Source: Rhizopus arrhizus (Eukaryota; Mucoromycota; Mucoromycetes; Mucorales; Rhizopodaceae). From it: DNA of 64,000 nt. The notes beneath the pieces are model-generated. The model was given only the letters and a program-made list of their open reading frames with translations. It made no database searches and was not told the origin of the DNA. How positions within the stretch are numbered: the stretch's first letter is position 1; the number at the start of each line of letters is the position of its first letter. The position numbers were made by a program, and so were the translations under genes. Below, one piece after another: positions 12,487 to 25,319 of this stretch. The stretch lies in the NCBI GenBank assembly GCA_024220505.1, contig JAKZZE010000011.1:1116001-1180000 (forward strand). The letters are read 5' to 3'.

Positions 12487-12500
12487 AAATATGAATACTT
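12487..12500. repeat. Target-site duplication, right copy (14 bp)
   Basis: Identical to 7135-7148. It marks the 5' end of the LINE. Confidence 0.9.
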
Positions 12501-12560
12501 GATTGTCTCGCAGAAGCACTTTGGTTTTTACTTAAAGAAAAAGAATCTCCGTTTTATTTA
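12501..12560 (-). pseudogene. Upstream piece of the interrupted Tc1/IS630 transposase
   Basis: Read through the target duplication, the minus strand gives SKNQSASARQSSIHICAVQK, which joins in frame to the HTH-like part at 6945-7134. Upstream (to about 12750) there is another open frame without a recognisable domain, possibly more of the same relic. Confidence 0.6.
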
Positions 12561-12717
12561 TATAAAAGGTAAAATGTTAAGTTTTTTTATACGGTAATTA
12601 CTAAACGTAAAGCTCAGCATTCTTGTATTGAAGGATTTTTTGGACGACAAAAATTTCTTTAGTGCAACTTTATTTTTTGAAATGATTGTAGTTTCACGTA
12701 AATTCAAGTTGCTACTC

Positions 12718-12725
12718 GAAATTTC
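12718..12725 (+). promoter_or_regulatory. Candidate heat-shock element upstream of hsp20
   Basis: GAAATTTC is an inverted GAA-nn-TTC pair, the core of heat-shock-factor sites, about 145 bp before the Hsp20 start. Further looser GAA/TTC units occur at 12755-12777. It lies at the edge of the transposase relic. Function is inferred from the motif and the downstream gene only. Confidence 0.45.
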
Positions 12726-12799
12726 TACTCGTTGCATAAACTTCACCATAAAAGGAAACTCAGAAAGTTTATATTTCTCGATTATTCCTTGACAAAAGA

Positions 12800-12807
12800 T
12801 ATATAAA
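12800..12807 (+). promoter_or_regulatory. TATA box of hsp20
   Basis: TATATAAA lies 63 bp upstream of the start codon at 12870, at normal spacing for a strongly inducible fungal promoter. Confidence 0.6.
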
Positions 12808-12869
12808 CATGCCCTCTCTCTTTTCTAACAAAGAATTCCTCAGTTTATATATTAACAATTATATCAACT

Positions 12870-13388
12870 ATGGCTCTTACAAACCGCTTTTTTAATGACG
12901 CTTTCCGTGACATGCACCGTGCTATTTCTCTCATGGATGATCCAAGCTTCTTTGACAGTGCCCGTCGTTCTTTGCAGTCCGCAGGTAATTCTATTGGTTC
13001 TGTGTCTCGCTACCCTGCTACCAATATCAGTGAGACACCTGAAGGTTATGAATTACAAGCTGAATTGCCTGGCTATGATAAGAAGGATATTCACATTGAC
13101 CTCGCTGATGATCACACTCTGCTTTTGAGTGGCTCAGTTGAACATCGTCGTGAATCTTCTTCCTCAAATCAAGAACAAGAGCAAACCACAGCCACATCTA
13201 AGGATGTCAAGTCCACATCTCCTAAATGGTGGGTAAATGAAAGAGTATCTGGAAGCTTCCAGAGATCTTTCAGTTTCCCTAATCCTATTAACTCCTCTGG
13301 CATCAAGGCTTCTTATGAAAACGGTATCTTAAAGATACTTCTTCCTAAGGCTAACAATGAAAACAAGAAACGTATCACAATTGACTAA
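12870..13388 (+). CDS. Small heat-shock protein (Hsp20/alpha-crystallin family)
   Basis: ATP-independent chaperone that holds unfolding proteins; probably cytosolic, as no targeting signal is seen. Single exon, 172 aa, usual length for the family. The alpha-crystallin domain spans about residues 48-165, from ISETPEGYELQAELPGYDKK through a Ser/Gln-rich insert (about 90-115) to FQRSFSFPNPI and the conserved ENGILKILLPKA. There is no intron, as is common for heat-induced genes. A TATA box and a heat-shock-element core lie upstream. The next gene, OMA1, converges on it from the minus strand. Confidence 0.95.
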   Translation: MALTNRFFNDAFRDMHRAISLMDDPSFFDSARRSLQSAGNSIGSVSRYPATNISETPEGYELQAELPGYDKKDIHIDLADDHTLLLSGSVEHRRESSSSNQEQEQTTATSKDVKSTSPKWWVNERVSGSFQRSFSFPNPINSSGIKASYENGILKILLPKANNENKKRITID

Positions 13389-13621
13389 ACAATCATCATT
13401 TGCTTATAACTATTCCTCTTATATCATTCATCCCCCCCTTTTTTTTTGCTACATTTCTTCATAAAATAAAAAATGCTACCTTTACCCATATTTTTTTTTT
13501 TTAATTGAATTGATAAAATCACAAGTTCTTCAAGTTAAATAATCCTTTTCTCGTAAAATATATCAATTAATACAAAATTAAGTAAAGCATATTGCATTAT
13601 TTATTATTCTAATCTAATCAA

Positions 13622-14881
13622 TTACCACCGCACTCGCGCTTCTCTAAACATATCGGCTAAATATCCAACCTCAGTTGAACAATCACTTTCTTCCAGCTTC
13701 TGTAAGGCCATAGGCATCTAGTATATACAGAAATAAGATGGTTATAATTTCAAACGTTATAAATGATTTACCTCCTTTTTAAGACGCTGAATACGATTTT
13801 CATGACTGGGATGAGTGCTCAAGAACTGAGGAATGTCATGTTCATTTATAGCCGACATACGCTTCCATACTTCAAGCGATTCTCTAGGCTCAAAGCAAGC
13901 CTGCGCCATCAATTGCAATCCTATCAGATCTGCCTCTGTTTCACATTTACGAGAAAACGGACTCATCAGCAAATAGTTCATGGTGACTTGATTGAATAAG
14001 AATGTAGTATCCACTCCAAAGAGTTGCAATGTCATTATTAATACTAGAATGATTTTTGTAAAACTGACTTTTTCAGCACTATGGCGAGCAAGTTGATGAG
14101 CAATCTCGTGACCAAGGACGGCTGCCATTCCATCTACACACAAGATAAGCTACAGTCCAAAAAGAAGCAATTTTTTTATACCTTCATTTTTGACAACGGG
14201 TAGAATGCCAGTAAACACAAATACCTTGCCACCTGGGAGCACAAATGCACTAAAAAGATGAATTAATAATTATGCTTTTTATGCACAAGTTCCTTATTTC
14301 GCTTACTTTCTTTCAGGTGAATCTATAACATAAAACTCCCACTTCATGTTTTCTAATCCAGACACTTTGACTAGTCTTTTAGCGACTTTCTTTACAAACA
14401 GAGTATAAGGATGATTCGGTGGTAAGATACGTCTACCAAACTGACGCATGACATCATTGTATGCTAAAACTGCCATAGCTAGAGTTGTTTTTTATTTTTT
14501 TAGTGAAAAAAGTACACGTTCACAAAGTTGATCATATATACCTTCTTCTTGCTTTGGCGTAATGCTCATAAATCTCAATCTACCGCTAATAGGTACTTTT
14601 TCTAAATGGGTAACATAATAACCACCATATATTACTACACCTGTAGCAGTAAATACCCAAAGTCTTTTTGACATGTAAAAGGGCTCTCTCGAATTATTTC
14701 CAAATCGCTTGTATCCATCCGCAACCGTAAGTGGAGGTCGATATTTGATAGGTGAAGAAGAGTAGCTGCGGACTGAAGGGCGAATGGAACACGGTTGAAT
14801 GAGTTGTCGATTAAAGCTGCATGAAATATTTCTTCTCAACGGCCAAAGCACAGCTTTGGTACGTAATCCGAGAAATGACAT
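13622..14881 (-). CDS. oma1: Mitochondrial metalloendopeptidase OMA1
   Basis: M48 zinc protease of the mitochondrial inner membrane that takes part in membrane-protein quality control and stress-induced processing. Five exons hold phase and give 345 aa: 14542-14881, 14307-14478, 14182-14249, 13772-14133, 13622-13717. The N-terminus is Arg/Ser-rich as in a mitochondrial presequence, followed by one membrane segment (LWVFTATGVVIYGGYYVTHL) and VPISGRLRF, typical of OMA1. The zinc motif HEIAH is in GMAAVLGHEIAH (about residue 203) and the third ligand in CETEADLIGLQ. The conserved AFVLPGGKVFVFTGILPVV spans an exon junction, which supports the splicing. A second hydrophobic segment follows the HExxH motif. 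Confidence 0.93.
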
Positions 14882-15299
14882 GAACAGTAATTAAGAATAC
14901 GAAAAAAAAAAAAAAAGAGCGTAAAGTTTCGAATGGTTTCTTTTGTTAATGCTAACGTCACACAAAGAAATCAAATACTGTTTCGCACAATCGAAGAGAC
15001 TCTTTGTTCAGTGTCACTTTTGACAACTTCATTCTATACATTTATACTAGTAATTCATGATACATAAGCATTAATAATTTGCCTATCAAACAGGCTTTTT
15101 TTTTTTTTTTTTTTTTTTTGGTTGGGTGAATATAGCAGTGTCAACTCAGATGTCAAAAAAGTCCTTAAAAGCACCCAAACATGTAAAGAAACAAGTATTA
15201 ATTAGGCTAATGATTGGTAATAGATAAAAAGGAATATGTATCTTTCTTCATTTTCTAAATATGAATAAATAAAGAGCTTCATTCTGTTCGTCTTCAATT
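14882..15299. other. Intergenic: OMA1 promoter and MetH 3' flank
   Basis: Contains a 24-T run at 15096-15119 and otherwise AT-rich sequence. No gene seen. Confidence 0.5.
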
Positions 15300-18200
15300 C
15301 TACGCGTCATAAGCGAGAATGGTACCTAACCATTTCTCAACAGTTGGAACCTCCATTTTCTTACGTTCAGCATAGTCTTCAATTTGATCTTTTTCAATTT
15401 TTCCAACAGCAAAGTATTTACTTTGTTCATGTCCAAAAATCAAGCCACTCACACTTGCAGGTGGATCCATAGCAAGTGATTCTGTCAAGGTAATACCTGT
15501 CTTTTCAGCAATTTGTCCCAAATTCCACATGGTTTGCTTTTCCGTATGATCTGGCTGTGAAGGGTACCCAGGCGCGGGACGAATACCTTGATAACGAACA
15601 GAAAACAGTTCTGACGAAGAAAGATGCTCTTCTGAAGCATAACCCCATTCAACTTTACGCACTTCTTCATGAAGCAATTCAGCAAAAGCCTCTGCTAGAC
15701 GATCCGCCAGCGCTTTAGCCATGATGCTGTTGTAATCATCTCCGTCCTTTTCATACTGCTCAACGAGTTCATCACATCCAAAACCTGTGCTGACTGCAAA
15801 CATACCAAGATAATCAGGAATACCGGTTTCTTTTGGAGCAACAAAATCAGATAAACAATAATAGGGCTCATCTACTTCCTTTTCAGCTTGCTGGCGCAAT
15901 CCGTAAAATACGGCAGATACCTCCTCACGGTCTTCATCTTTATAAATCAGAATGTCATCACCAGCAGCATGTGCAGGATAAAATCCAACAATACCACGAG
16001 CAGTTAAAAGCTTTTTATCAACGATCGTCTTTAGCATTTCTTGTGCATCATCGTAGAGACGCTTCGCTTCAGGACCAACATGCTCATCATCAAAGATTTT
16101 GGGGAATCCTCTATTAGGGTATCGACCTCGAAGCTGGAACACTTGAAAGAATGGGTTCCAATCGATATGATCCACAAGCTTTTCTAACGGATAATCGTTG
16201 TATACTTTAGTACCAAGGAAGGTGGGCTTATCTGGTGGAGGGCTAAGGGCCCAGTTGATCTTTAACTTCTTTTCTCTTGCGTTTTCAATACTCAGCAGAT
16301 GACGTTCTTCCAGACCTTCATAGTATTCCTCACGCATCTCATCATATTCATCTCGGATATCTTCTGCAAACTCTTCCTTCAAATTATCATCCAACAGACT
16401 AGCAACCACAGGGACACTTCGAGAGGCATCAAGAACATAAATAGCCGGACAAGAGTATTGAGGGGCAATTTTAACTGCGGTATGCATTTTGCTGGTAGTT
16501 GCACCACCGATAAGGATAGGAATTTTGATACCAGCTTTTTCACATTCCTTGGCAACAATTACCATTTCCTCCAGAGAGGGTGTAATCAGACCGGAAAGGC
16601 CAATGACATCTGCTTTTTCTTCAATGGCCGTTTTGATGATTTTATCACAAGGCACCATCACACCCAAGTCAATAACCCTGTAGTTGTTACAGCCAAGCAC
16701 AACACCACAAATATTCTTTCCGATATCGTGCACGTCTCCCTTTACTGTGGCCATGACAATAGTACCATTTCCTTTTATTTCTGTTTCTCCTGAAAGCGCC
16801 ATATCAGCTTCCTTTTCAAGCTTGATGTATTCAACTAAATGGGCAACAGCCTTCTTCATTACACTAATGATCATGACATGAACTTTAGTAAAATGTGCAT
16901 TAGTAGTCCTGATTTCCTTTCTTTACCGAGCAGAACGAATAACTTGAGGCAAAAACATTTTTCCTTTACCAAACAGATCACCCACAACATTCATGCCTGT
17001 CATCAAAGGGCCCTCAATGACGTTCAGAGCACGAGGATACTTTTCCTTATCTAAGCGTGCTTCTTCGGTATCTTCAACAATAAACTTCATGATACCTTTC
17101 ACCAAGGCATGAGTAATACGTTCCGTTACTGCCCACGTTCTCCATTCTTCTTGATCTTCGTCCTTTTTCGCATCTTTCGAGTGCGCTTTGGCATATTCTA
17201 ATAGCTTTTCTGTCACGTCTGGATCACGATTCCAAACAGCATCCTCACAGAGCTGAAGAAGGTCTTTGGGAATATCATCATACACGGTCAGGAAACCAGC
17301 ATTCACAATTCCCATGTCCATGCCGACTTTGACGGTATAATAAAGGAAAACAGAATGCATAGCCTCACGGACTTTGTCCATACCACGGAATGCAAAAGAC
17401 AAATTAGAGACACCGCCACTGACTTTTGCACCTGGCAAGGTTTTCTTGATGGTTTCACATGCTTGTATAAATTCAACAGCATAATTATTGTGTTCCTCTT
17501 TTCAATGGGCTTAGTATATACTCGATCAAATCATGTATTTTTGTTTTCATTTACCCATGCCGGTAGCAATAGTAAGGATGTTTGGATCAAAAATAATATC
17601 ATAAGGGTTGAATCTATATTGACATTAATAATCTCAAGTAGACAAGTGCATAAACTTATTACTTTACCCAACTTTGTCTACCAAAATACGATAAGAACGC
17701 GTACAGATTTCGACTTTTCTATCCGCTTCAGCAGCTTGGCCAATTTCATCAAACTAGATTAAAAAGAAATTGAGTTGGGTATACGAGATAGAGCAAATAT
17801 AATTACAGCCATAACGACAACAGCAGCACCAAATCGTTTGATTATTTTTGCTTTCTTGATAAATTCTTCTTCTCCTTCTTTAAGAGAGATTGAATTAACA
17901 ATACATTTACCTTGCGCACAACGTAAACCAGCTTCAATAACAGCAAAATTTGAAGAGTCCACCATGAGAGGAACACGAGCACAGTCAGGATCAGATGCAA
18001 GCATATTTAGAAACTTGGTCATAGCCGCCTTACCGTCTAAAAGACCCTCATCAAAGTTCACATCAACCACTTGAGCGCCACTTTCTACTTGGGCACGAGC
18101 AATAGCAAGCGCTTCTTCATATTCATTCTTTAATATATGACGGCAAAATTTACGAGATCCAGCCACGTTACAACGCTCACCGACGTTGACAAAACCTGTT

Positions 18201-19559
18201 GTTTCATTCACGCGAAGAACTTCAAGACCAGAGAGCAACATGACGTCTTGTTTGCTTGCAGGCTTACGTCGTGGACTGTATTGTCTGCATACCTCTGCAA
18301 CTGCTTTAATGTGGTCTGGTGTCGTACCACAACATCCTCCAACAATGGTGACAAGACCCTCTTTCGCAAACGGTTCAACGTTTTTGGCCATGGCTTCAGG
18401 GCTTTCATCGTATTCACCCATCGCATTTGGTAAACCCTAGACATAAAGGACAATAGTCAGAATACACTTTATACATATTTCCTTTCTCTCTTTTTTTTTT
18501 CAATTACAGCATTGGGATAACAAATGATGTGAGCATCGGTAAATCTGCTGATATTTTGAACAAAGGGCTTCATTTGTTCTGCACCTAGAGCACAATTCAA
18601 ACCGAAGGCAACTGGCTTTGCATGATTTAAGGAAGTAACAAATGCTTCACCAGTCTGTCCGGACAAAGTTCGTCCACTTTGATCAACAATAGTGCCTGAA
18701 ATAAAAATGGGAACCTTGGGTCGACTGCGCAGAGAAAGGCATTAGATTTGATGTGAACCAAAACATCCTTTTACTTACTTGTCTTCTTCAAACACCAAAT
18801 CAATAGCAAATATAGCTGCCTTTGCATTCAATGTATCAAAAATAGTCTCGACCAACAGAATATCTGACCCACCATCCAACAATCCACGCACTTGTTCAGA
18901 ATAAGCAGTAACAAGCTCATCAAAAGTAACATTTCTGTAGGCCGGATTTTCGACGGAGGGTGAAATTGAACAGGTACGATTTGTTGGGCCGATAGCACCA
19001 CAGACAAATCGACGAATGCCAGTTTCTTTTGTAACCTAACCAAAAAACATCACACTCAGCCTCTCATATAAAAACAACACAATTCCTTACATCTTCACAT
19101 GCTTTTTTAGCAAGTGCAGCGCCTTCCTTATTAAGACGATAAGCATACTTCTCTAAGCTATAATCTAATTGAGCAATGGATGTTGAACTGAATGTGTTTG
19201 TTTCTATCATATCAGCTCCAGCTTCAAGATACTGACGATGGATATGATAGATGGCATCTGGTTTAGTCAAGGTCAACAAATCATTGTTTCCCCTTAAATC
19301 GGTTGGCCAATCCAAAAATTCTTGTCCTAAGTTTTTAATTTTCTGTTAGATTTAAAAAATCTAATCAGCTTTATTGTTCTGACCTCGAAAATCCGATTCT
19401 TCAAGCTTCAAACGTTGAACCATGGTTCCCATAGCACCATCAAGGAACATAATTCTCTCAGACAGCGTCTTTTCGAGGTACTCAAATGTATCTAAAGTTT
19501 AAGATTGTCATTATGTGGACATGTCGAAATGTCAAAACACATTCTTTTTTTTTACCCAT
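15300..19559 (-). CDS. metH: Cobalamin-dependent methionine synthase (5-methyl-THF:homocysteine methyltransferase)
   Basis: Transfers the methyl group of 5-methyltetrahydrofolate via methylcobalamin to homocysteine, giving methionine. Ten exons keep phase and give 1243 aa (E. coli MetH is 1227): 19556-19559, 19384-19491, 19091-19326, 18779-19035, 18508-18724, 18436-17807, 17753-17668, 17613-17555, 17497-16927, 16863-15300. All modules are present in order: homocysteine domain with zinc cysteines (NCALG about residue 245; [10 protein letters not shown] about 309), pterin domain ([18 protein letters not shown]), cobalamin cap and Rossmann domains with GDVHDIGKN (about 766, the His that ligates cobalt), and the AdoMet reactivation domain ([15 protein letters not shown] about 1154). 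The first exon is only ATGG, so the start is the least certain part; the alternative is an internal Met at DGAMG. Most Ascomycota and Basidiomycota use MetE instead. Confidence 0.93.
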
Positions 19560-19764
19560 TTTTTTTATGTGAAAAAAGAAAAAGATGAAATTGACAATCT
19601 CCTCTCTGTCAAACCTAATTTTGAGCCAATCACACATCATATAAATACGAAAATATGATTTGACAAAAAGATAAAAGATTACACACAAATTGAAATTCTT
19701 CCTATCTTTATAAAAAGCGTCCACTACAGCATATACAGATACAAGGAAGAGATTGTATTCTTTT

Positions 19765-22144
19765 TTATTCAAGTATTGAGCAACGCCATTCAGCAACAGT
19801 ATACCAACCACCGGTATGATGCAGTAAACAAATAAGCGACCATTTACCTGCTTCTGATACTTTGACCATTGCTTCGTATACTTGATCTTGAGGCTGGTAC
19901 ATCAGCTTATGTAATTTCCCTCCTGGACTCTTGATAGCCAATTTATGGTGAGTCGCTTTGTAATCGAGTCGAGTGCCCTTGATGATAAAGCGGTAATTCT
20001 GAAGTGGATAAAGCTGATAACATTGCGGTTCTTGTATATAGAATTCATTGTGATCAGCATAGAGTTTCACAAATTCGAACCCTGTGCTAGGTTTTTCTGC
20101 AGTGACTTTAATACACATGGCCAGCGTATAATGATTTTTCTGTATGGTCTCTTGTTGTAAAGTAGCACTGTTCGATAGGGTTGCCTTTGGACCAGCATAT
20201 ACCTTGAGCCAACCTTCTGTTTGATGAGAAGGCATCACTGCTTTAATCTTGCACAGACGATTGTCATTATCATCTTTTAAGCATTGCGCTAATCCCCGAG
20301 CAACACTACCATCTTTCGCTTCTATCTCTGCAAAACAGCTTACATTCGGTTGAACCTTCATACTCATATAGATGATTCCTTCTCCTTCTTCTTTTGCCGA
20401 TTGATGTACAACATATTTCAAGACACGCATCCTATGCCAAAAGAACGTGTTTCGAACATAGGGTAAGCTGAAGAAAGCATGAGGCGTGATGGAAGGGGAA
20501 AGGTGTTGATCATACTTTTTCTCTGGGAAATGAGTCATCGCCATATCTAAGGGCAAAGTCAAGAACCAGTGAGGCTCCATCTTGTTTTCATTATGAGGAT
20601 GAAAAGGTGAAGACAGCCAACAGTCAATGAATCTATATTCTCCTTCGATTTTTACTATAACAAAAGAAGATTGAATAAATCAAAGATCACAAGCTTTATT
20701 CTTCTATGCTTTACCTGCACACCAAGCATGGTTTATAGGCAACATTTCCTCAGCTTTATCAATTGTATCCTTGGGTGCTATTTTTTCGGATTTTCTATTA
20801 TTTTCTTTGACTTTTAAGGTTTTATCTTTTTTTACCTAACAACCTTTTAAATACCCATACACTACCTTTGCTTCCTTAAACCCAGCAGATATAGCCATAT
20901 CAACAAATAAATGTGCTATACCAAATGCTGATTTACATATTCTCTTTTCCAGCACTTGTTCAGGGGATTCGTTCACATGGGCTGATAAAAGTATTGCTTC
21001 CTCTTGTAATAAACTCATTGCGTCTAATTTATCCATCAAGGGTACATCATTTTCTTCTTCTGAAGCATGAGCGATTCTGCCCAGCTTTTGTTTGAGCAAG
21101 GACGCTTTCTCGCATTGTCGTTGTTGATAACGCTGCATCAAGTAAGCCTGCTGCTTTTGCAATAGAAGCAAATCGTTTCTCTTTTGATGATATTCGGGTC
21201 TTATATTTTGAATAATCCAAATGAATAAGGCACGTAGTCTGAACAGCTCTTTACGATATGGTCTAACTAGAAACTTCTGAGAGAGAATGGTTGGAGTGAG
21301 TAAAGGTCCTCTTTGTTGTACAGTAGAGGCATATGTATCGATTTGAATAAAGTCAGACTCATGAAATTGAAGACCTGTATTATCAGCTACATTTCTAGTA
21401 TGTCTATAATAATCAAAAAAGGAAAGTTTAGTTTTGTAGATATCCATACAAGTTCTCTTGGACTTACCTCAAAATATGAAATGGGTTATTATTATCATAA
21501 TTCAATCTAGGTGTTCTTGATCTGCACAAGCTAACCTGGCAATCCTTTATATCCTGAACTTTTGAAGCCTCCTCAAGTTGGGTGCGATGCGGTTGAAGTA
21601 ACTCTCGAATTTTTTTACTGATGTTTCTCTTCAGAGGTTCATTTTCTTTTCCTGTTCGAGGATACCAGAATGTGGGGATAAGCGTAGAAGTAGGCATATT
21701 AGCAGCCACGGTAGTTTTCTTTTCAATAGGACGAATGATGTTCAAATCTTGAAATTGCCGTCTTTGCCTCTTTTCAACCATGTGTTGAACTGGCCGGTGA
21801 ACTGGGCTTGCTTGACTGTAAGCAGTGATTTCACTAGGAGTATCAGCAATTTCATAATCTTTTGTAGGCTGTAGTGTAACATTCAATGAAGGCACTGGCT
21901 TTCTATGTATCCTTTGATGGGGTGTGGCAGAATAATTGCTATGGCGACGAACAACGGTTCTACTATTACTTTTATTGTCATGCTTGTATTCATTACTAGC
22001 ACTACTGTTACTGTTATTACTAATGATTGTAGGAGAACTTGTTTGACTACAATCGTCTTCAAATGAAACACGACAATTCATATCAGGTAATGCTTTTGTA
22101 AATAGAGGAGTCGACATTGAATAACGAGGAAATACTCCGTTCAT
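19765..22144 (-). CDS. Transglutaminase-like protein, Cyk3/kyphoscoliosis-peptidase type, probably non-catalytic
   Basis: Proteins of this type (yeast Cyk3, animal KY) act in cytokinesis or cytoskeletal scaffolding. Proposed exons: 21468-22144, 20844-21403, 20715-20810, 19765-20654, giving about 740 aa. Residues 1-225 are disordered and rich in Ser/Asn/Arg. The transglutaminase-like core includes LRALFIWIIQNI, FGIAHLFVDMAISAGF, VVYGYLKG, NHAWCAVKIEGEYRFIDCWL and MEPHWFLTLPLD. The His (NHAW) and Asp (FIDCW) of the triad are present, but the catalytic Cys position seems to be Ala (SAFGIAHLF). No SH3 domain is seen, unlike yeast Cyk3. The intron near 20811-20843 would be only 33 nt, so that junction is uncertain. 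The C-terminal region resembles the Ig-like KY tail. Confidence 0.8.
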
Positions 22145-23015
22145 TGTTTAAAACAATATCAAAGAAAAAAAGAAAATCAAAAAATAAAGGAAAAAGGAAA
22201 AAGGAAAGAAAACATTGGGAGTGAGAGGCAAAAGCTGATTAAAATCCCCAAATGTGGATGTTTATTCATTTCCTTTTTAGTGTGTACCATTTTTTTGCAT
22301 TTCCTAATTCCCCTATTCGTAAAAAAAAGGAAAAATTTAAGACGTTTTTTAATCTTTTTCATCAGAGAATACATTTTACCGAAACACCCATGCTGACGAA
22401 ACGAAGACCAAAAATGCGATGCATACTCCCTAAGCCGCACTTTGTTTTCCATCTATATAAATGATAGTAGCAATAAAATCTTCTTTTCTCTCATAGCTTT
22501 CTATTGTAAGCTAAATATAACTTTAATTTTCTTTTTTGGAGACAATTGTAAAGTATTATCAAGTTCTGTCATTATTTCGTCTATTTTTTGATCCCATTTA
22601 AGCAGTATTCATCTCATGCTTCCTTTTGATATACTTTGCATAAATTGTAACTGACTCTGTGAAAATCTACTTTTTTTTTTGTTGCTTTTATTATGGGTCG
22701 ATAGTGAACAAAGTCAAAGATTACAACCTGTTTACATACAGTTACATAAATAAAAGATTTTTATACAAAAACAAAAAAAGAACGCGTATAATAGCTGCTG
22801 AAAAGTGAGGGGCATTTAAAACTTTAAAAAAAAATGTGCCAATAATTTCGGGAAAGCGTAAGGTGTTGAAAGGTTATGCTATATAATGTTTATGTTCATT
22901 TTTATTTATTCGTGTAAGTTACAAAAATAAAATTACAATTGTATGCATTTGTTATACACGTTCACCTCATTTACATCTATATTGCTGAGAGAACGTCTGA
23001 AGGTTATGATTCCAT
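22145..23015. other. Intergenic with a DIRS-end relic
   Basis: Lies between the transglutaminase-like start and the calcineurin stop. It contains AT-rich sequence and, at about 22392-22450, a diverged copy of the DIRS end module also seen at 39977-40045. Nothing else recognised. Confidence 0.5.
22392..22450 (+). repeat. Diverged DIRS end module
   Basis: Aligns with 39987-40045 over about 59 bp, including GACGAAACGAAGAC and a version of GAGCCACGCTTTATTTTCC. It sits about 250-300 bp upstream of the start codon at 22144. Confidence 0.6.
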
Positions 23016-25050
<2,035 letters not shown>

Positions 25051-25063
25051 ATTTTTATTAAAC

Positions 25064-25086
25064 AAAAAAAAAAAAAAAAAAAAAAA
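25064..25086 (+). repeat. Poly(A) tract (23 nt) directly upstream of calcineurin A
   Basis: Begins 14 bp before the calcineurin start codon, so its transcript would carry a U tract in the 5' UTR. Confidence 0.6.
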
Positions 25087-25184
25087 TATGTACAGTCTAT
25101 GGCCCGTCAGACTCAGTCAGACTTAAAGTATTTTTAGCTGTGATTAAAATTTAGCGGTGATTTTTTTAAAAAACAAGTATTTTT

Positions 25185-25275
25185 GATTGTTTGCCGTTCC
25201 TAAATCAATCTCAGTTAGCTCCACTCCGTTTCCTAATGTGATGGATGCTCTCTGAGCCACGCTTTATTTTCCTTT
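25185..25275 (-). repeat. DIRS tyrosine-recombinase tail plus end module
   Basis: The minus strand reads SITLGNGVELTEIDLGTANN, matching the C-terminal region of the DIRS recombinase at 40240-40340 (RITLEVEVESTGIRLGTT). It is joined directly to the shared GAGCCACGCTTTATTTTCC module at 25254-25272. A solo relic of a DIRS end. Confidence 0.6.
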
Positions 25276-25319
25276 TTGTAATAAATAATAAATTTCCCTT
25301 TCTTTTCTATATTTTTCTA

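Noticed and set aside
6961..12560. Prokaryotic-style insertion sequence or phage interpretation of the transposases
   Set aside because: Spliced genes, LINE A tails and DIRS elements show a fungal nuclear context; the IS630 similarity reflects the Tc1/mariner superfamily.
16299..16793. Plus-strand ORF of 164 codons inside metH
   Set aside because: It is the antisense shadow of the conserved cobalamin-binding exon; the same holds for plus ORFs at 15833-16117, 17355-17762, 17775-18074 and 18137-18440.
19482..19811. 109-codon minus ORF upstream of metH
   Set aside because: Overlaps the splice-defined metH first intron and 5' UTR and the stop of the next gene; composition is that of AT-rich noncoding DNA.
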